Assembly: GCF_003231275.1 (NCBI RefSeq)
Contig: NZ_QKVL01000005.1
Location: 1-64,000, forward strand
DNA: 64,000 nucleotides
Direction: 5' to 3'
Source of the DNA: Pseudomonas huaxiensis
GTDB taxonomy: Bacteria > Pseudomonadota > Gammaproteobacteria > Pseudomonadales > Pseudomonadaceae
Position numbers and translations under genes: made by a program. Positions 27,812 to 36,427 of the stretch are shown here, one piece after another (positions within the stretch are counted from its first letter, which is position 1; each line of letters starts with the position of its first letter). The notes below the pieces were generated by a model. That model saw nothing but the letters and a program-made list of their open reading frames with translations. It made no database searches and had not been told where the DNA came from.

Positions 27812-29092
27812 TCAGGCCACCGATGAGCGTCTGCCAGGGCGCACGCTTCCCCAATTCCCCTCGCCGAAAAGTGCTGTCTCGTACCCACCAAAGGACATCT
27901 GGCTCAAGTCCCGCGTTTGCGGCCTATCACTCGGCATCGCCCGTCGATGGCCATAGAACGCCCCCGCTGGAAGCCTTGGTGCGTCTTGTAGCAATCTTTG
28001 CTCGCCGAGGGTCGCTCTTATCATCGAAGGCCCCGTCATGAACATGGTCAGCTTCATACGGGAAAAAAGTCCTTCTCCCGCCTTGTGGCGCTTGGTTGTC
28101 CAGGCAACCTCCGGCAAGTGTTCATTCTTGCTCGAAGCCGGCGAATACTCGTGGACCACCTGCTTCAGCAACCTGCGTGTCGTTTCCGTGCCCGACACCG
28201 CCGCCAGCACCGCATTGGAAATAGAGCGACGTTCGGCATGAACGAGAAAATCACTGCTCCCCTCACCAAGGTCGATCGCGCCGCCCACCGCTACGTCCAT
28301 GTCCATGTACATCCCGCCGTAGGCATGGAGCACCGCCAGACGAAACACGTCACTGGCTGCAGCATGGTTCTGATAGGCGCCATTGCTTTCACGCAGGAAG
28401 ATCCCATGGAGTTTCTCCGCCTCGACCCCAGCGGATTCGCGTAATGCAGAGAAGACTTCTGCCGGATCACGCCGTTTGAGGTGCTTGCCGTGGGTGGCCG
28501 CAAGATCACGCTGCATGGCATCCATGCTCTGTTCCATCCTGATGAACGAGCTTTCCAGTTGCATCGGTCTGGTCACCCACATGTTCACCTGCCACTCGGG
28601 GTTGAGCTCCTGGAACATCAGCACGTTGTACAGGTACTCTGGCGGGATGGAACTTCCTCCCCAATAGAAATGCGCCTCACTGGGTATCGCCTCCCCGCCA
28701 TCCCGATCCCGCAAACTCAACGGATTGTTCCTCACCATGCGAAACAGGTTCAGGCCATCCACCTCGCCAAGCGGGTCCGGGTTGATCCAGCGCGACAACC
28801 ATGGCGCGTAGTATCGCAGGCCGAAGTAATACAGCCCCGTGGCATCGCGCTCCTTGCCGGAAAAACGCCGGCTCTTGTAGCCCGCCTGCACCGCATTGCT
28901 TCCCGCCCAGATTGCCGTGCCGCCGAAGGGATAGAAGACTTCGCTGGTCAACAGGCGCGCTTGACCGTCGAACTCCAGGGCAACCGAGCCGAGGTGATCG
29001 TCGACCTGATAGCGGACCTGATCGTTCGGCACCTGCTCCGGCCGCCCGGCCGTCCAGCGCAGAACCCGCGCCTGCGCACCCACCACAACCAC
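27812..29092 (-). CDS. Rhs C-terminal fragment with TcdA/TcdB-like glycosyltransferase toxin domain
   Basis: The open frame encodes the end of an Rhs protein. The Rhs core signature lies at about residues 30-115 (YQVDDHLGSVALEFD, FSGKERDATGLYYFGLRYYAP, NPDPLGEVDGLNLFRMVRNNP). After the usual cleavage region the variable tip begins with IPSEAHFYWGGSSIPPEYL, then SDVFRLAVLHAYGGMYMDMD with a DxD motif. This matches the catalytic core of TcdA/TcdB-type glycosyltransferase toxins, so the tip probably modifies a target protein with a sugar. The gene has lost its 5' part: Rhs-like codons continue to about 29116 and then stop making sense. The GTG at 29092 has no clear ribosome site. No immunity gene follows. 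Likely silent or a reservoir tip. Confidence 0.8.
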   Translation of the reverse strand: MVVVGAQARVLRWTAGRPEQVPNDQVRYQVDDHLGSVALEFDGQARLLTSEVFYPFGGTAIWAGSNAVQAGYKSRRFSGKERDATGLYYFGLRYYAPWLSRWINPDPLGEVDGLNLFRMVRNNPLSLRDRDGGEAIPSEAHFYWGGSSIPPEYLYNVLMFQELNPEWQVNMWVTRPMQLESSFIRMEQSMDAMQRDLAATHGKHLKRRDPAEVFSALRESAGVEAEKLHGIFLRESNGAYQNHAAASDVFRLAVLHAYGGMYMDMDVAVGGAIDLGEGSSDFLVHAERRSISNAVLAAVSGTETTRRLLKQVVHEYSPASSKNEHLPEVAWTTKRHKAGEGLFSRMKLTMFMTGPSMIRATLGEQRLLQDAPRLPAGAFYGHRRAMPSDRPQTRDLSQMSFGGYETALFGEGNWGSVRPGRRSSVA

Positions 29093-29112
29093 CTGACGCT
29101 GCTCACCGGTGG

Positions 29113-29988
29113 CACCTGAGCGAGGTCGGTTACGACAGCGTGTTCGTGTATGGCGGTCGCGGCTACTTCGACAACATGAACGCCTTCTTCAGCGGCAACG
29201 GCTATCGGGTCGTCGACCAGACCAGCGTCGACGAAAGCGATATCAGCTTCAAGAACGCCTGGGGCATGTCCGACGAAGACCTCTACCGGCAAGCGGTGAA
29301 ACTGGCTGACGCCGATCACGCCAATCAGGTGCCGTTCTTCCTGCAACTGATGACCACCTCCAACCACCGCCCTTACACCTATCCGGACGGCAGGATCGAC
29401 ATTCCGTCAGGTAATGGCCGCGACGGAGCGGTGAAATATACCGACTACGCCATCGGCCAATTCCTCGCCGAAGCCCGGAAAAAACCGTGGTTCGACAACA
29501 CTCTGTTCATCTTCGTCGCCGACCACACTGCCGGCAGCGCGGGCAAGGAAGACCTGCCGGTGCAGAACTACCAGATCCCGCTGTTCATTTATGGACCGAA
29601 GCTGATCGAGGCCCGCGAGGAAGGCAAGCTGGCCAGCCAGATCGACCTGGCGCCGACCCTGCTCGGGCTGCTGAACATGAGCTACACCTCGACGTTCTTT
29701 GGCCGCAACCTGCTGCTGGAAGACAACCTGCCGCCGCGGGTGCTGATCGGCAACTACCAGCACCTGGGCCTGTTCGACGGCCAGGACCTGGCGATTCTCA
29801 GCCCGCGTGGCGGCCTGCGTTTGCACCAACAGGCGCTGGGTGAAAGCCATGAAGTCGCGAGCGACGCGGACAATCCGCTGATCAAGCGAGCCATCGCCTA
29901 CTACGAAAGTGCCAGCTACGGCTTCAAGCAGCGCCTGCTGGACTGGGTGCCGGAGAACCACACACCGCAGACGGCCGCGACGCCTTGA
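29113..29988 (+). pseudogene. Sulfatase/LTA-synthase-family protein, 5' half missing
   Basis: The last roughly 290 codons of an alkaline-phosphatase-superfamily sulfatase resembling the LtaS/OpgB group: EVGYDSVFVYGGRGYFDNM, FFLQLMTTSNHRPYTYP, FIFVADHTAGSAGKEDL with the metal-binding Asp-His, and IDLAPTLLGLLNM. Such enzymes transfer or hydrolyse phosphoglycerol-type groups at the outer face of the inner membrane. The membrane helices and the catalytic Thr region expected upstream are absent. At about 29113 the sequence switches to antisense Rhs DNA. No start codon with a ribosome site is near the junction. Broken gene. Confidence 0.8.
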
Positions 29989-30006
29989 AGAAATGAAAAC
30001 GGCCGA

Positions 30007-30090
30007 GCCCTTCGCGAGCAAGCTCGCTCCTACAGAGGCGTGATGAACCTGTAGGAGCGAGCTTGTCGGGGCGCCGAACCGTCGCGAAGG
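30007..30090. repeat. REP pair with a variant right arm
   Basis: Left body CGCGAGCAAGCTCGCTCCTA, right body TAGGAGCGAGCTTGTCGGGG leading into CGCCGAACCGTCGCGAAGG. The right arm carries the 20-nt block CTTGTCGGGGCGCCGAACCG, which recurs inside the REPIN at 61386-61476. Confidence 0.85.
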
Positions 30091-30139
30091 ACCGCAATTG
30101 TTTTAACTGACTGGCACTGGCCATGTCGGTGGGCGAACC

Positions 30140-31054
30140 TCAGGCCTTCACCGCCCGCCAGACCTTGCTCGCCCCACCGACCACCGCCAGCACCAACGCG
30201 CCGGCGACGATACCGACCACGCCGCTGAGCAGCGCCGACGTCAAGCCACCACCACGGCCTTCGCTGAAGCCCTGGATCGCATGATGCAGCGGCTCGATGC
30301 CATGCACCAGAATCCCGCCCCCGACCAGGAACATCGCGGCCGTGCCCACCACCGACAGCGCCTTCATCAACCACGGCGCCGAATGCAGGATGCCGCGGCC
30401 GATCGTTTTGCCGATGCCTTTGGAGGTGTTGGTCAACCACAGGCCGAGGTCATCGAGCTTGACGATCCCCGCCACCAGCCCGTAGACACCCACGGTCATC
30501 ACCACGGCGATGCCCGAGAGCACGATGATCTGCTGGGTCAACGGTGCGCCGGCGACCGTGCCGAGGGTGATGGCGATGATCTCTGCGGACAGGATGAAAT
30601 CCGTGCGGATCGCGCCTTTGATCTTGTCTTTCTCATAGGCCACCAGGTCCACCGCCGGGTTGGCCGCGGCTTCGCTCAAGGCAGTGTGCTCGGCGTGCTT
30701 TTCGTCAGCGCCATGGAGGAACTTGTGGGCGAGTTTCTCGAAACCCTCGAAACAGAGGTAGGCACCGCCGATCATCAACAGCGGCGTGACCGCCCATGGA
30801 ATGAACGCGCTGATCAGCAGCGCCGCCGGCACCAGGATCAGCTTGTTGACGAAGGAACCCTTGGCGACCGCCCACACCACCGGAATTTCCCGCTCCGCCT
30901 TTACGCCCGTGACCTGCTGGGCATTGAGCGCCAGGTCGTCGCCCAATACACCGGCCGTTTTCTTGGCCGCTACTTTGGTCATCACGGAAACGTCATCGAG
31001 TACTGCCGCGATATCGTCGATCAGTAGAAGAAGGCTGCTTCCTGCCATTTGCAT
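30140..31054 (-). CDS. DUF808 (YedI-type) inner-membrane protein
   Basis: 304 residues from the ATG at 31054, close to the 305 of E. coli YedI. Longer upstream frames have no homology. It begins with [20 protein letters not shown], followed by [18 protein letters not shown]. Several hydrophobic helices follow: [34 protein letters not shown], and glycine-rich helices near the C-terminus. The biochemical role of DUF808 proteins is not established. It is divergent from the RutR-like regulator. Confidence 0.9.
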   Translation of the reverse strand: MQMAGSSLLLLIDDIAAVLDDVSVMTKVAAKKTAGVLGDDLALNAQQVTGVKAEREIPVVWAVAKGSFVNKLILVPAALLISAFIPWAVTPLLMIGGAYLCFEGFEKLAHKFLHGADEKHAEHTALSEAAANPAVDLVAYEKDKIKGAIRTDFILSAEIIAITLGTVAGAPLTQQIIVLSGIAVVMTVGVYGLVAGIVKLDDLGLWLTNTSKGIGKTIGRGILHSAPWLMKALSVVGTAAMFLVGGGILVHGIEPLHHAIQGFSEGRGGGLTSALLSGVVGIVAGALVLAVVGGASKVWRAVKA

Positions 31055-31225
31055 GTATCTCGCGTAAAGAATAGTTACAGAAGGATAGCCGCTTGCCGCT
31101 TGCGATACACCTGCGAACCGCTTGGGACGCCGCCTTGAGCCCCCCGCGAGCCCGGTGCTACCATGCGCCACCGCCTGCCCGGGCCTGCCGCGGTGCGGGC
31201 CGAGACCAAGGAACAGCGCCAAACC

Positions 31226-31834
31226 ATGAGCAGCATTCGCGAGCGCAACAAAGAACTGATCCTGCGTGCGGCCAGTGAAGAATTCGCCGACAAGGGTTTC
31301 GCCGCCACCAAGACCAGCGACATCGCGGCCAAGGCCGGCTTGCCCAAGCCCAACGTCTACTACTACTTCAAGTCCAAGGAAAACCTCTACCGCGAGGTGC
31401 TCGAAAGCATCATCGAGCCGATCATGCAGGCGTCGACCCCGTTCAACGCCGAGGGTGATCCGGAGGAAGTGCTCAGCGCCTATATCCGCTCCAAAGTGCG
31501 GATCTCCCGGGATCTACCGTTTGCGTCGAAGGTATTTGCCAGCGAGATCATGCATGGCGCGCCGCACCTGAGTACGCGGCAGGTGGAGCAACTGAACGTC
31601 CAGGCCCGGCACAACATCGCCTGCATCCAGCGCTGGATCGACCACGGCCAGATCGCCCCGGTAGACCCGCATCACCTGATGTTCAGCATCTGGGCGGCGA
31701 CCCAGACCTACGCTGATTTCGACTGGCAGATTTCGGTGGTGACCGGCAAGGCCAAGCTCGATGACAGTGACTACGAGGCGGCGGCGCAGACCATCATTCG
31801 GCTGGTGTTGAAAGGATGTGCGCCGGACAATTGA
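31226..31834 (+). CDS. TetR family regulator, RutR-like
   Basis: 202 residues from the ATG at 31226; an in-frame ATG at 31163 has no ribosome site. N-terminal TetR helix-turn-helix ([20 protein letters not shown] then [15 protein letters not shown]). The C-terminal domain resembles that of RutR, the uracil/thymine-responsive regulator ([40 protein letters not shown]). In context it may sense a nucleobase or purine intermediate and act on neighbouring genes; this is inference. No TetR-type palindrome was found directly upstream. Confidence 0.88.
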   Translation: MSSIRERNKELILRAASEEFADKGFAATKTSDIAAKAGLPKPNVYYYFKSKENLYREVLESIIEPIMQASTPFNAEGDPEEVLSAYIRSKVRISRDLPFASKVFASEIMHGAPHLSTRQVEQLNVQARHNIACIQRWIDHGQIAPVDPHHLMFSIWAATQTYADFDWQISVVTGKAKLDDSDYEAAAQTIIRLVLKGCAPDN

Positions 31835-31844
31835 TGTCCGGTTC

Positions 31845-31875
31845 GAAGGCCTCATCGCCGGCAAGCGATGAGGCC
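31845..31875. repeat. Solo REP-like hairpin relic
   Basis: GGCCTCATCGC and GCGATGAGGCC around CGGCAA: the outer part of a REP unit without its partner. It lies between the RutR-like and GlcG/HbpS genes. Confidence 0.5.
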
Positions 31876-31899
31876 CGTAATCACACCACAGAACTCAAA

Positions 31900-32340
31900 T
31901 CAGGCCGCAACCCCGGCATCAGCCCGCAGCCCCACCTCTTCGATCGCACTGATCGCACACTGCTCGTCGATATCCGACGTATCGCCACTGATCCCGATCG
32001 CCCCCAGCACCACGCCCGCCTCATTACGAATCAGCACGCCACCCGGCGCCGGTACCACCGGGCTCTGACCCAGGCCATTGAGCGCGGCGAAGAACGCCGG
32101 GCGCTGCTGCGCGTCCAGCGCCAGTAAACGCGAGCCCTTGCCCAGGGCGATCGCGCCCCACGCCTTGCCCATCGCCACCTGCGGACGCAGCAGGCTGGCG
32201 CCGTCCTCGCGCTGCAACGCCAGCAGGTGGCCGCCAGCATCCAGCACCACCACGGTCAACGGCGCGGCGGAAATCTTGCGACCCGCTGCCAGCGCGCCAT
32301 TCACCAGGCTGACAGCAACTTTCAAGCTCAATGCGTTCAT
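31900..32340 (-). CDS. GlcG/HbpS family protein
   Basis: 146 residues of the haem-degrading/GlcG-like family: LTVVVLDAGGHLLALQREDG, KAWGAIALGKGSR, and GGVLIRNEAGVVLGAIGISG. Members often sit with glycolate, glyoxylate or propanediol genes; a direct enzymatic role is not settled. It is divergent from gcl, and a TTGTATACAA palindrome lies on its side of the shared 255-bp gap, so it is probably co-regulated with glyoxylate use. Confidence 0.88.
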   Translation of the reverse strand: MNALSLKVAVSLVNGALAAGRKISAAPLTVVVLDAGGHLLALQREDGASLLRPQVAMGKAWGAIALGKGSRLLALDAQQRPAFFAALNGLGQSPVVPAPGGVLIRNEAGVVLGAIGISGDTSDIDEQCAISAIEEVGLRADAGVAA

Positions 32341-32420
32341 GAAACGGTCCTCTTTTTGTTAGAAGCCCAGGCGGGCAAGTGAAAACTGATAGAACAAATA
32401 GAACACAATGGTGAATATTT

Positions 32421-32430
32421 TTGTATACAA
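32421..32430 (-). promoter_or_regulatory. TTGTATACAA operator on the HbpS side of the gcl gap
   Basis: Exact 10-bp palindrome inside AT-rich DNA (TATTTTTGTATACAATATTT), about 80 bp upstream of the GlcG/HbpS start. Same motif as at 18267, 20636 and 32560. Confidence 0.6.
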
Positions 32431-32559
32431 TATTTTCCACATCACGCCCCTGATCGTCGCCAAAGCCTTTTTTACGGCATTTCGACGAAAGCACAGACCG
32501 CCGATGAAAATGGATTGACCAGCACTGCGTCCCATGAATAAACTCTGGCAAAAAGCAGT

Positions 32560-32569
32560 TTGTATACAA
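32560..32569 (+). promoter_or_regulatory. TTGTATACAA operator just upstream of gcl
   Basis: Exact 10-bp palindrome 26 bp before the gcl start. TATACA within it can serve as a -10, so binding would occlude the promoter; no good -35 is visible. Confidence 0.65.
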
Positions 32570-32595
32570 TTACAAAATCAATGAGGCACAAAACA

Positions 32596-34371
32596 ATGAG
32601 CAAAATGAGAGCAATCGATGCAGCCGTTCTGGTGATGCGCCGTGAAGGTGTGGACACCGCGTTTGGCATTCCTGGTGCAGCGATCAACCCGCTGTACTCG
32701 GCGCTGAAGAAAGTCGGTGGTATCGATCACGTCCTCGCTCGCCACGTTGAAGGCGCCTCGCACATGGCCGAGGGCTACACCCGCACCAAGGCCGGCAACA
32801 TCGGCGTGTGCATCGGCACCTCGGGCCCAGCCGGCACCGACATGGTCACCGGTCTGTACAGTGCCTCCGCCGACTCCATCCCGATTCTCTGCATCACTGG
32901 CCAAGCGCCGCGCGCTCGCCTGCATAAAGAAGATTTCCAGGCCGTCGACATCACCAGCATCGTCAAGCCGGTGACCAAGTGGGCGACCACCGTTCTGGAA
33001 CCGGGCCAAGTGCCTTACGCCTTCCAGAAAGCCTTCTACGAAATGCGCACCGGCCGTCCAGGCCCTGTGCTGATCGACCTGCCGTTCGACGTGCAAATGG
33101 CCGAAATCGAATTCGACATCGATGCCTACGAGCCGCTGGCAATCCACAAGCCTGCCGCTACCCGCGTCCAGGCCGAGAAAGCCCTCGCACTGCTGAATGA
33201 CGCCGAGCGCCCACTGCTGGTTGCCGGTGGCGGCATCATCAACGCCGACGCCAGCGAAAAACTGGTCGAGTTCGCTGAACTGACCGGCGTACCGGTCGTT
33301 CCGACCCTGATGGGCTGGGGCACCATCCCTGACGATCACGAACTGATGGTCGGCATGGTTGGTCTGCAGACTTCGCACCGCTACGGCAACGCCACGATGC
33401 TGAAATCCGACCTGGTGTTCGGTATCGGCAACCGCTGGGCCAACCGTCACACCGGTTCCGTGGACGTCTACACCGAAGGCCGCACCTTCATCCACGTCGA
33501 CATCGAACCGACCCAGATCGGCCGCGTGTTCACCCCGGACCTGGGCATCGTTTCCGACGCTGGCGCCGCACTGGACGTGTTCCTGGAAGTGGCCCGCGAG
33601 TGGAAAGCTGCCGGCAAGCTGAAGTGCCGCGGCGAATGGCTGAAAGACTGCCAGGCGCGCAAATCCAGCCTGCAACGCAAGACCAACTTCGACAACGTGC
33701 CGGTCAAGCCGCAGCGCGTTTACCAGGAAATGAACGAGGTGTTCGGCAAGGACACCACCTACGTCAGCACCATCGGTCTGTCGCAGATCGCCGGCGCGCA
33801 ATTCCTGCACGTGTACAAGCCACGTCACTGGATCAACTGTGGCCAGGCCGGCCCGCTGGGCTGGACCATTCCGGCTGCGCTGGGCGTGGTCAAGGCCGAT
33901 CCGACCCGCAAGGTCGTGGCACTGTCGGGCGACTATGACTTCCAGTTCATGATCGAAGAACTGGCAGTGGGCGCGCAGTTCAAACTGCCGTACGTCCACG
34001 TGCTGGTGAACAACGCCTACCTCGGCCTGATCCGCCAGGCGCAGCGTGGCTTCGAGATGGATTACTGTGTTCAACTGGCGTTCGAGAACATCAACTCGCC
34101 TGACCTGAACGGCTACGGCGTCGATCACGTTGCCGTGGTCGAAGGCCTGGGTTGCAAGGCCCTGCGCGTGTTCAAGCCGGAAGAAATCGCCCCTGCCCTG
34201 CTCAAGGCGCAGAAGCTGGCCGAAGAGCACCGCGTGCCGGTGGTGGTCGAGGTGATTCTCGAACGCGTCACCAACATTTCCATGGGTACCGAAATCAACG
34301 CGGTCAACGAATTCGAAGACCTGGCACTGGTCGGCAACGACGCGCCAACCGCGATTTCGCTGCTCGACTGA
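32596..34371 (+). CDS. gcl: Glyoxylate carboligase
   Basis: 591 residues (E. coli Gcl is 593). This thiamine-diphosphate enzyme condenses two glyoxylates to tartronate semialdehyde and CO2. Val51 ([14 protein letters not shown]) stands where most relatives have the catalytic Glu, the known hallmark of Gcl. The ThDP/Mg motif is [18 protein letters not shown] ... [10 protein letters not shown]. The ATG at 32596 follows GAGG nine bases upstream; the earlier in-frame ATG at 32560 overlaps the operator and is rejected. Head of gcl-hyi-glxR-ttuD-pyk. A perfect GGCCCCGC/GCGGGGCC hairpin (34382-34407) lies before hyi. Confidence 0.97.
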   Translation: MSKMRAIDAAVLVMRREGVDTAFGIPGAAINPLYSALKKVGGIDHVLARHVEGASHMAEGYTRTKAGNIGVCIGTSGPAGTDMVTGLYSASADSIPILCITGQAPRARLHKEDFQAVDITSIVKPVTKWATTVLEPGQVPYAFQKAFYEMRTGRPGPVLIDLPFDVQMAEIEFDIDAYEPLAIHKPAATRVQAEKALALLNDAERPLLVAGGGIINADASEKLVEFAELTGVPVVPTLMGWGTIPDDHELMVGMVGLQTSHRYGNATMLKSDLVFGIGNRWANRHTGSVDVYTEGRTFIHVDIEPTQIGRVFTPDLGIVSDAGAALDVFLEVAREWKAAGKLKCRGEWLKDCQARKSSLQRKTNFDNVPVKPQRVYQEMNEVFGKDTTYVSTIGLSQIAGAQFLHVYKPRHWINCGQAGPLGWTIPAALGVVKADPTRKVVALSGDYDFQFMIEELAVGAQFKLPYVHVLVNNAYLGLIRQAQRGFEMDYCVQLAFENINSPDLNGYGVDHVAVVEGLGCKALRVFKPEEIAPALLKAQKLAEEHRVPVVVEVILERVTNISMGTEINAVNEFEDLALVGNDAPTAISLLD

Positions 34372-34428
34372 TCGTCTGTGCGGCCCCGCCCTTCACGGCG
34401 CGGGGCCCATCCCAGCAAGGAGACCACC

Positions 34429-35211
34429 ATGCCACGCTTTGCCGCCAACCTGTCCATGCTGTTCACCGAACAGGACTTCCTGGCCCGTTTCAAGGCCGCC
34501 GCCGACGCGGGTTTCAGCGGGGTCGAATACCTCTTCCCTTACGACTACAGCTCGACCGAGATCAAGCAACTGCTCGACGCTCACGGCCTGACCCAGGTGC
34601 TGTTCAACCTGCCGGCCGGCGACTGGGCCAAGGGTGACCGCGGTATCGCCTGCGACCCGGCCCGGGTCGAGGAATTCCGCGCTGGTGTCGACCTCGCCAT
34701 CGCCTACGCCAAGGTCCTGGGCAACACCCAGGTCAACGCCCTGGCCGGCATCCGCCCGCAAGGCCCGGACTGCGCCACCGTACGCAAGACCTTCGTCGAG
34801 AACCTGCGCTTCGCCGCCGACAAGCTGAAGGCCGCCGGTATCAAGCTGGTCATGGAAATGATCAACACCCGCGACATCCCGGGTTTCTACCTGAACACCA
34901 CCAAACAAGCCCTGGAAATCCAGGCTGAAGTGGGCAGCGACAACCTGTTCCTGCAGTACGACATCTACCACATGCAAATCATGGAAGGTGACCTGGCCCG
35001 TACCGTTGAAACCAACCTGGCCAAGATCAACCACATCCAGCTGGCCGACAACCCGGGCCGCCACGAGCCGGGCACTGGCGAGATCAACTACCGCTTCCTG
35101 TTCGAGCACCTGGACCGCATCGGTTACCAGGGCTGGGTTGGCGCGGAGTACAAGCCCAAGACCACCACCGAAGAAGGTCTGGGCTGGCTGAAGACGCATA
35201 ACGCTATCTGA
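34429..35211 (+). CDS. hyi: Hydroxypyruvate isomerase
   Basis: 260 residues, start ATG at 34429 behind AAGGAG. It interconverts hydroxypyruvate and tartronate semialdehyde and usually accompanies Gcl. TIM-barrel of the AP-endonuclease-2/xylose-isomerase type: FSGVEYLFPYDY, LFNLPAGDWAKGDRGIACDP, the metal-binding VMEMINTRDIPGFYL with its Glu, YDIYHMQIMEGD, IQLADNPGRHEPG and WVGAEYKPK. All metal ligands (Glu, Asp, Gln/His, Glu) can be found. Confidence 0.95.
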   Translation: MPRFAANLSMLFTEQDFLARFKAAADAGFSGVEYLFPYDYSSTEIKQLLDAHGLTQVLFNLPAGDWAKGDRGIACDPARVEEFRAGVDLAIAYAKVLGNTQVNALAGIRPQGPDCATVRKTFVENLRFAADKLKAAGIKLVMEMINTRDIPGFYLNTTKQALEIQAEVGSDNLFLQYDIYHMQIMEGDLARTVETNLAKINHIQLADNPGRHEPGTGEINYRFLFEHLDRIGYQGWVGAEYKPKTTTEEGLGWLKTHNAI

Positions 35212-35232
35212 AAACGGAAATACCCCCATCAC

Positions 35233-35321
35233 CGTAGGAGCGAGCTTGCTCGCGATGACCTAAGCCGCGCCGACACCGGCGCCGGCTTCATCGCCTTCGC
35301 GAGCAAGCTCGCTCCTACGGG
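35233..35321. repeat. REP pair (REPIN) between hyi and glxR
   Basis: CGTAGGAGCGAGCTTGCTCG and CGAGCAAGCTCGCTCCTACG in inverted order with a 40-bp GC-rich spacer. GGAGCGAGC subtype. Confidence 0.9.
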
Positions 35322-35371
35322 ATGCGCGGCGCACCGGATCAGAACTCAACAAATAAAAGAGGCAAATTCTC

Positions 35372-36265
35372 ATGGCTAAAATCGGTTTCATCGGCACCGG
35401 CATCATGGGCCGCCCAATGGCGCAGAATCTGCAGAAAGCGGGTCACAGTCTGTTCCTGTCCACCCACCACGACGTCGCGCCAGCCGAGCTGATCGCCGCC
35501 GGTGCCGTGGCCCTGGCCAATCCGAAGGAAGTGGCCCAGGAAGCCGAATTCATCATCGTCATGGTGCCCGATACCCCACAGGTCGAAGCCGTCCTGTTCG
35601 GTGAAAACGGCGTCGCCGAAGGCGTTGGCCCGAACAAGGTCGTGATCGACATGAGCTCGATCTCGCCTACCGCCACCAAAGCCTTCGCCGAGAAGATCAA
35701 GGCCACTGGCGCTGCCTACCTCGACGCACCGGTTTCCGGCGGCGAAGTCGGTGCCAAGGCGGCGACCCTGAGCATCATGGTCGGCGGTTGCCCGAACGCC
35801 TTCGAACGCACCCTGCCGCTGTTCCAGGCCGTGGGCAAGAACATCACCCGCGTCGGTGGCAATGGTGATGGCCAGACCGCCAAGGTCGCCAACCAGATCA
35901 TCGTTGCACTTAACATCCAGGCCGTTGCCGAAGCCCTGCTGTTCGCCTCCAAGAACGGCGCCGATCCAGCCAAGGTGCGTGAAGCACTGATGGGCGGCTT
36001 CGCGTCCTCGAAGATCCTCGAAGTGCACGGCGAGCGCATGATCAAAGGCACCTTCGATCCAGGCTTCCGCATCAGCCTGCACCAGAAAGACCTGAACCTG
36101 GCCCTGCAAGGCGCCAAGGAACTGAACATCAACCTGCCCAACACCTCCAACGCCCAGCAAGTGTTCAGCACCTGCGCGGCCATCGGTGGTGCCAACTGGG
36201 ACCACTCGGCGCTGATCAAAGGCCTGGAACACATGGCCAACTTCTCGATCCGCGGCGACAAGTAA
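35372..36265 (+). CDS. glxR: 2-hydroxy-3-oxopropionate (tartronate semialdehyde) reductase
   Basis: 297 residues of the beta-hydroxyacid dehydrogenase family. It reduces tartronate semialdehyde to D-glycerate with NAD(P)H. Marks: the Rossmann start IGFIGTGIMGRPMAQNL, substrate loop YLDAPVSGGEVGAKA and the catalytic Lys in AKVANQIIVALN near residue 171. Third enzyme of the glyoxylate-to-glycerate route. A terminator-like hairpin follows. Confidence 0.96.
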   Translation: MAKIGFIGTGIMGRPMAQNLQKAGHSLFLSTHHDVAPAELIAAGAVALANPKEVAQEAEFIIVMVPDTPQVEAVLFGENGVAEGVGPNKVVIDMSSISPTATKAFAEKIKATGAAYLDAPVSGGEVGAKAATLSIMVGGCPNAFERTLPLFQAVGKNITRVGGNGDGQTAKVANQIIVALNIQAVAEALLFASKNGADPAKVREALMGGFASSKILEVHGERMIKGTFDPGFRISLHQKDLNLALQGAKELNINLPNTSNAQQVFSTCAAIGGANWDHSALIKGLEHMANFSIRGDK

Positions 36266-36348
36266 GCAAGAGCTGCACGCCGCGCGGCGAAGGGGCCGCG
36301 CATCGTTCCCTTCCACCCGCGTGGCTGGCAGTTGCAACAGCGCAACAC

Positions 36349-36398
36349 CGCCCCTGGTTCAGCCTGCACGGAGGCCGTTCCAGGGGCGTTTTCGATTT
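36349..36398 (+). terminator. Terminator or attenuator between glxR and ttuD
   Basis: CGCCCCTGG (36349-36357) pairs with CCAGGGGCG (36380-36388), enclosing a smaller GCCT/AGGC hairpin and followed by TTTTCGATTTT. ttuD starts 30 bp later, so expression of ttuD and pyk may be reduced relative to glxR. Confidence 0.65.
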
Positions 36399-36427
36399 TG
36401 AAGAACAATAAGATTTGGGAGCCTGAG

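Noticed and set aside
28801..29112. In-frame extension of the sulfatase fragment upstream into Rhs DNA
   Set aside because: Those codons are antisense to the Rhs core and carry no sulfatase or membrane features; the gene is treated as broken.
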